A DNA stretch of 64,000 nucleotides. It comes from an uncultured Bacilli bacterium (lineage in GTDB: Bacteria > Bacillota_I > Bacilli_A > RF39 > UBA660). Positions 61,713 to 64,000 of this stretch are shown piece by piece. The position numbers and the translations under genes were made by a program. The notes below the pieces were generated by a model. It was not told where the DNA came from. It worked only from the letters and a program-made list of their open reading frames with translations, and searched no databases. Every line of letters begins with the position of its first letter. Position 1 is the first letter of the stretch. The DNA lies in NCBI GenBank assembly GCA_934096075.1, contig CAKOLN010000005.1, forward strand, positions 22,673-86,672, read 5' to 3'.

Positions 61713-63407
61713 ATTCTTAACCTCAACATCTAATATAGCATACAATAATTTATTATTATCCATATTCACATTAACTGTAGGTTGTTTAAATTCATAAGTA
61801 AATATATAAGTATGTGTTTCACCAGGATTAATAGTCATATTTTTAATAAATGTTTCTCCATTATTAATTGCATATCCAATTCTACCCAAATTTAAATCAA
61901 TTATATCTTTATTGTTCATTGTAACACCAAAATAAGGTCTATTTTCCCAAGTAAATTCGTTTATAATATCTTTAAACCCTATTTCATAAGTTCTTACACT
62001 ATCACTTGTATTTTTTATAGTAAATGTCTTACTATCCTTCCATCCTGGAATCATCTTATTAACATCAATTTTATTTCCACTATCTACTAAAGTTAATGAA
62101 TAATGTTTATTTTCACCACTAGTTATAACAACATCTTTAACCACTGATTTACCATACAATACATATTCATCTATAATATTTGTGTCTATTTTACCATCAC
62201 CATTAGAAGATCTATTAGCATCACCACTAGTTTCATTTGATAATGATATATTCATATTAGGAATTCCATCACCATTTAAATCAATATTATAATCTGGCCA
62301 ATTATCTTTGTTAACATCACAATTTAAATCACATTTGCCATCATTATCTAAGTCCTGATTTAAAAGATTAAAATCTGCTACCAAATCTCCATCTTTATCA
62401 ACATTAACATCGGCTATACCATCATTATTAATATCTAAATTAATATCTGCTTTTCCGTCATTATTTGTATCGATATTCGTTTCAGCAATATTATCTCCAT
62501 TAGTATCAATATTTAGATCTGCTTTTCCATCTAAATTCATGTCATAATTAATATTACCAAATCCATCACCATCAGTATCAATATTTAAATCTGCTTTTCC
62601 GTCCCCGTCTAAATCAATATTTATATCAGGTACATTATCATTATTTAAATCACAATTTAAATCACATTTGCCATCATTATTTAAATCTTGATTTATTAAA
62701 TTAATATCGGCTTTTCCATCATTATCGCTATCTATATTAAATACTGCTTTTTCATATGTCTTACCATAAGCAATATTTAAATCTGCTTTTCCATCGTTAT
62801 TCGTATCAATATTAACATTTGCTTTATTATCGTTATCAGTATCTACATTTAAATTAGGTGTTGTTATACCTATAACATCACAATTTAAATCACATTTGCC
62901 ATCATTATCTAAATCTATATTTAAATCTGCTTTTCCATCTCCATCCAAGTCTAAATTAATTTCAGGATATCCATCTTTATCTAAATCACAGTTTAGTTCA
63001 CACTTACCATCATTATTTAAATCTTGATTTATTAAATTTTTATCGGCAATTTTATCACCATCAGTATCAATGTTAAAATATGGAATTGTTGTTTTTTTAT
63101 AACCAATGTTATAATCAGGTTTATTATCTTTATTAGTATCACAATTTACATTACAAAAACCATCTCCATCAGTATCTACATTCAAATCAGGCCATCCATC
63201 ACCATCAGTATCAATATTTAATAAATTATTTTTTAAAACAAAGTAATTAACAACAATGAAACTTGTAACAAGTGTAACTCCTAAAAACAATACAACTATC
63301 AACACAGTCAGAAATCCTTTTTTCTTATTATTTCTGTGTTCTTCATAATATAATTTTTCTTTTTCAATAATTTCCATTTCATCTTTATTTAAATTATTAT
63401 CTGACAT
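61710..63407 (-). CDS. membrane-anchored protein with DxDxDG calcium-binding-type repeats and PGW domain
   Basis: About 565 aa from ATG 63407 (GGGTGAT upstream). A charged N-terminus and one helix (FLTVLIVVLFLGVTLVTSFI) are followed by about 330 residues of 12-13-residue units such as NIDTDGDGWPDLN, DLNNDGKCDLNCD and DLDGDGKADLN. These match the thrombospondin type 3 / EF-hand-like acidic repeat that binds calcium. The C-terminal domain begins MIPGWKDSKTFTIKNTSDSV and ends in GETHTYIFTYEF strands, shared with its neighbours. It probably extends a rigid calcium-stabilised stalk from the membrane. Confidence 0.75.
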   Translation of the reverse strand: MSDNNLNKDEMEIIEKEKLYYEEHRNNKKKGFLTVLIVVLFLGVTLVTSFIVVNYFVLKNNLLNIDTDGDGWPDLNVDTDGDGFCNVNCDTNKDNKPDYNIGYKKTTIPYFNIDTDGDKIADKNLINQDLNNDGKCELNCDLDKDGYPEINLDLDGDGKADLNIDLDNDGKCDLNCDVIGITTPNLNVDTDNDNKANVNIDTNNDGKADLNIAYGKTYEKAVFNIDSDNDGKADINLINQDLNNDGKCDLNCDLNNDNVPDINIDLDGDGKADLNIDTDGDGFGNINYDMNLDGKADLNIDTNGDNIAETNIDTNNDGKADINLDINNDGIADVNVDKDGDLVADFNLLNQDLDNDGKCDLNCDVNKDNWPDYNIDLNGDGIPNMNISLSNETSGDANRSSNGDGKIDTNIIDEYVLYGKSVVKDVVITSGENKHYSLTLVDSGNKIDVNKMIPGWKDSKTFTIKNTSDSVRTYEIGFKDIINEFTWENRPYFGVTMNNKDIIDLNLGRIGYAINNGETFIKNMTINPGETHTYIFTYEFKQPTVNVNMDNNKLLYAILDVEVKN

Positions 63408-63418
63408 TTTAATCACCC

Positions 63419-64000
63419 TTATATTCCTTTATTTACTATTTGTAATCTACTACTAAATACTTTACCTCTATCTACATCTTGATTAAGACCTGTATCCTTA
63501 AACAACAATGTCAATTTGTATGTATGTGTTTCTCCTGGTTTTAAAACAATATTATTTAACATAAGTACCTTATTTCCATTGTTTGGATAAGGGGTTCTAT
63601 TAGATGAAATATCAATAACTGTTTCTCCATTTCTTACAAGTCCAAAATATAAATTATTTGTTTTTGTAAATTCATTAACTATTTCATCCCAATATATATC
63701 ATATTTTAAAGTTGCTTTAGATTCATTTTTAATAGTAAAAGTTTTACTTGCTGTCCAACCAGGTCTAACTGAACTATAATTCATATTTTCTTTATCTAAA
63801 AATGTTATTATATATTCTCCCGGCTCATCAATCGATGAACAATTTAAATCACATTTTCCATCTCCATCAGTATCACATTCAGTATCACATTTTCCATCGC
63901 CATTAGTATCACAGTTCAAATCGCACTTGCCGTCTCCATTGTTATCACAATTCAAGTCACATTTGCCATCACCGTTGGTATCGCAGTTCAAATCGCATTT
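63419..64000 (-). CDS. cysteine-containing DxDxDG-repeat protein, N-terminus beyond the window
   Basis: The frame is open at the right edge, so the start and signal are not visible. At least five repeat units of 12 residues with regular cysteines (CDLNCDTNGDGK) are followed by a linker SSIDEPGEYIITF and the shared C-terminal domain SSVRPGWTASKTFTIKNESK ... GETHTYKLTLLFKDTG. The cysteine-bearing variant of the acidic repeat is unusual; each unit has two Cys and the calcium-type Asp/Asn ligands. It lies 11 bases before the 565-aa gene, in one operon. Confidence 0.72.
   Translation of the reverse strand, partial: KCDLNCDTNGDGKCDLNCDNNGDGKCDLNCDTNGDGKCDTECDTDGDGKCDLNCSSIDEPGEYIITFLDKENMNYSSVRPGWTASKTFTIKNESKATLKYDIYWDEIVNEFTKTNNLYFGLVRNGETVIDISSNRTPYPNNGNKVLMLNNIVLKPGETHTYKLTLLFKDTGLNQDVDRGKVFSSRLQIVNKGI

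Noticed and set aside
61710..64000. CRISPR-like periodic repeats in DNA
   Set aside because: The periodicity (36-39 bp) is coding, in one open frame, with units varying at synonymous positions and no spacers.
1..64000. UGA read as tryptophan (Mollicutes code)
   Set aside because: Several clear genes end in TGA at the expected family length (for example the fused glycosyltransferase at 17438 and the ClpC-like protein at 43500), and Trp codons are TGG.
33865..64000. Sortase substrates with LPxTG-type signals among the secreted proteins
   Set aside because: The C-termini end in ordinary polar residues without a sorting motif, hydrophobic segment and basic tail.

Overview
The window is a very AT-rich stretch of a low-GC Gram-positive (Firmicutes/Bacilli-type) chromosome. 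The evidence is purine-rich Shine-Dalgarno sites, intrinsic terminators after most transcription units, a lysine-type T-box leader, TasA/camelysin-like secreted proteins and a Wzm/Wzt-type polysaccharide exporter without outer-membrane partners. The organism is probably anaerobic, because it has a full-length pyruvate:ferredoxin oxidoreductase. UGA is used as a stop, so this is not a Mycoplasma code. The gene set soj-parB-DUF951-ychF-rpsF-ssb-rpsR with tilS and ftsH nearby resembles the oriC-proximal region of Bacillus. I assign no species, and I saw no rRNA or tRNA gene.

Layout. 1-2550: an SPFH protein (cut by the window edge), two small unknown genes, tag (3-methyladenine glycosylase) and a relic of ogt. 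2556-13115: an N-acetylmuramoyl-L-alanine amidase/LysM gene split at its catalytic His-Gly-Gly codons by a 9.16-kb integrative mobilizable element (about 3921-13077). The element carries a large serine recombinase at one end, HTH regulators, a MobV-type relaxase and an anti-phage CBASS cargo: a cGAS/DncV-like nucleotidyltransferase, an E2-like protein and a two-TM candidate effector. Both halves of the amidase are intact and in frame, so precise excision would restore it. 13378-16779: PFOR. 16962-32613: a large surface-polysaccharide locus with eight glycosyltransferase genes, an ABC-2 exporter, a HAD-domain protein, a CDP-alcohol phosphatidyltransferase, an LtaS-like sulfatase-fold enzyme and a small membrane protein. 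32793-33633: rpsI-rplM. 33865-45110: mostly plus-strand genes, including a secreted repeat protein, dusB, T-box-lysS, a DcuC/YfcC-type carrier, a ClpC-like ATPase with a decayed second AAA+ module, a YugP-type metallopeptidase and a class B-like sortase; a minus-strand lipoprotein/zinc-ribbon group interrupts this run. 45124-58712: housekeeping genes on the minus strand (rpsR-ssb-rpsF, ychF, AbgT transporter, parB-soj, ftsH, tilS, a second LtaS-like enzyme). A candidate type I toxin-antitoxin locus lies between soj and ftsH. 58836-64000: six secreted or membrane-anchored proteins sharing a Pro-Gly-Trp motif domain. Two are recent tandem duplicates and two carry long DxDxDG calcium-binding-type repeats with regularly placed cysteines.

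How it works together. The chromosome encodes envelope construction (polysaccharide, glycerol-phosphate polymer, TasA-like fibres, sortase) alongside core translation and segregation genes. The mobile element adds phage defence at the expense of one cell-wall amidase. The points most worth checking are the amidase split with recognisable att half-sites, the compact CBASS cargo bracketed by two identical 25-bp terminators, a four-hairpin candidate RNA upstream of the CBASS operon, and the antisense-paired 35-aa membrane peptide next to soj.
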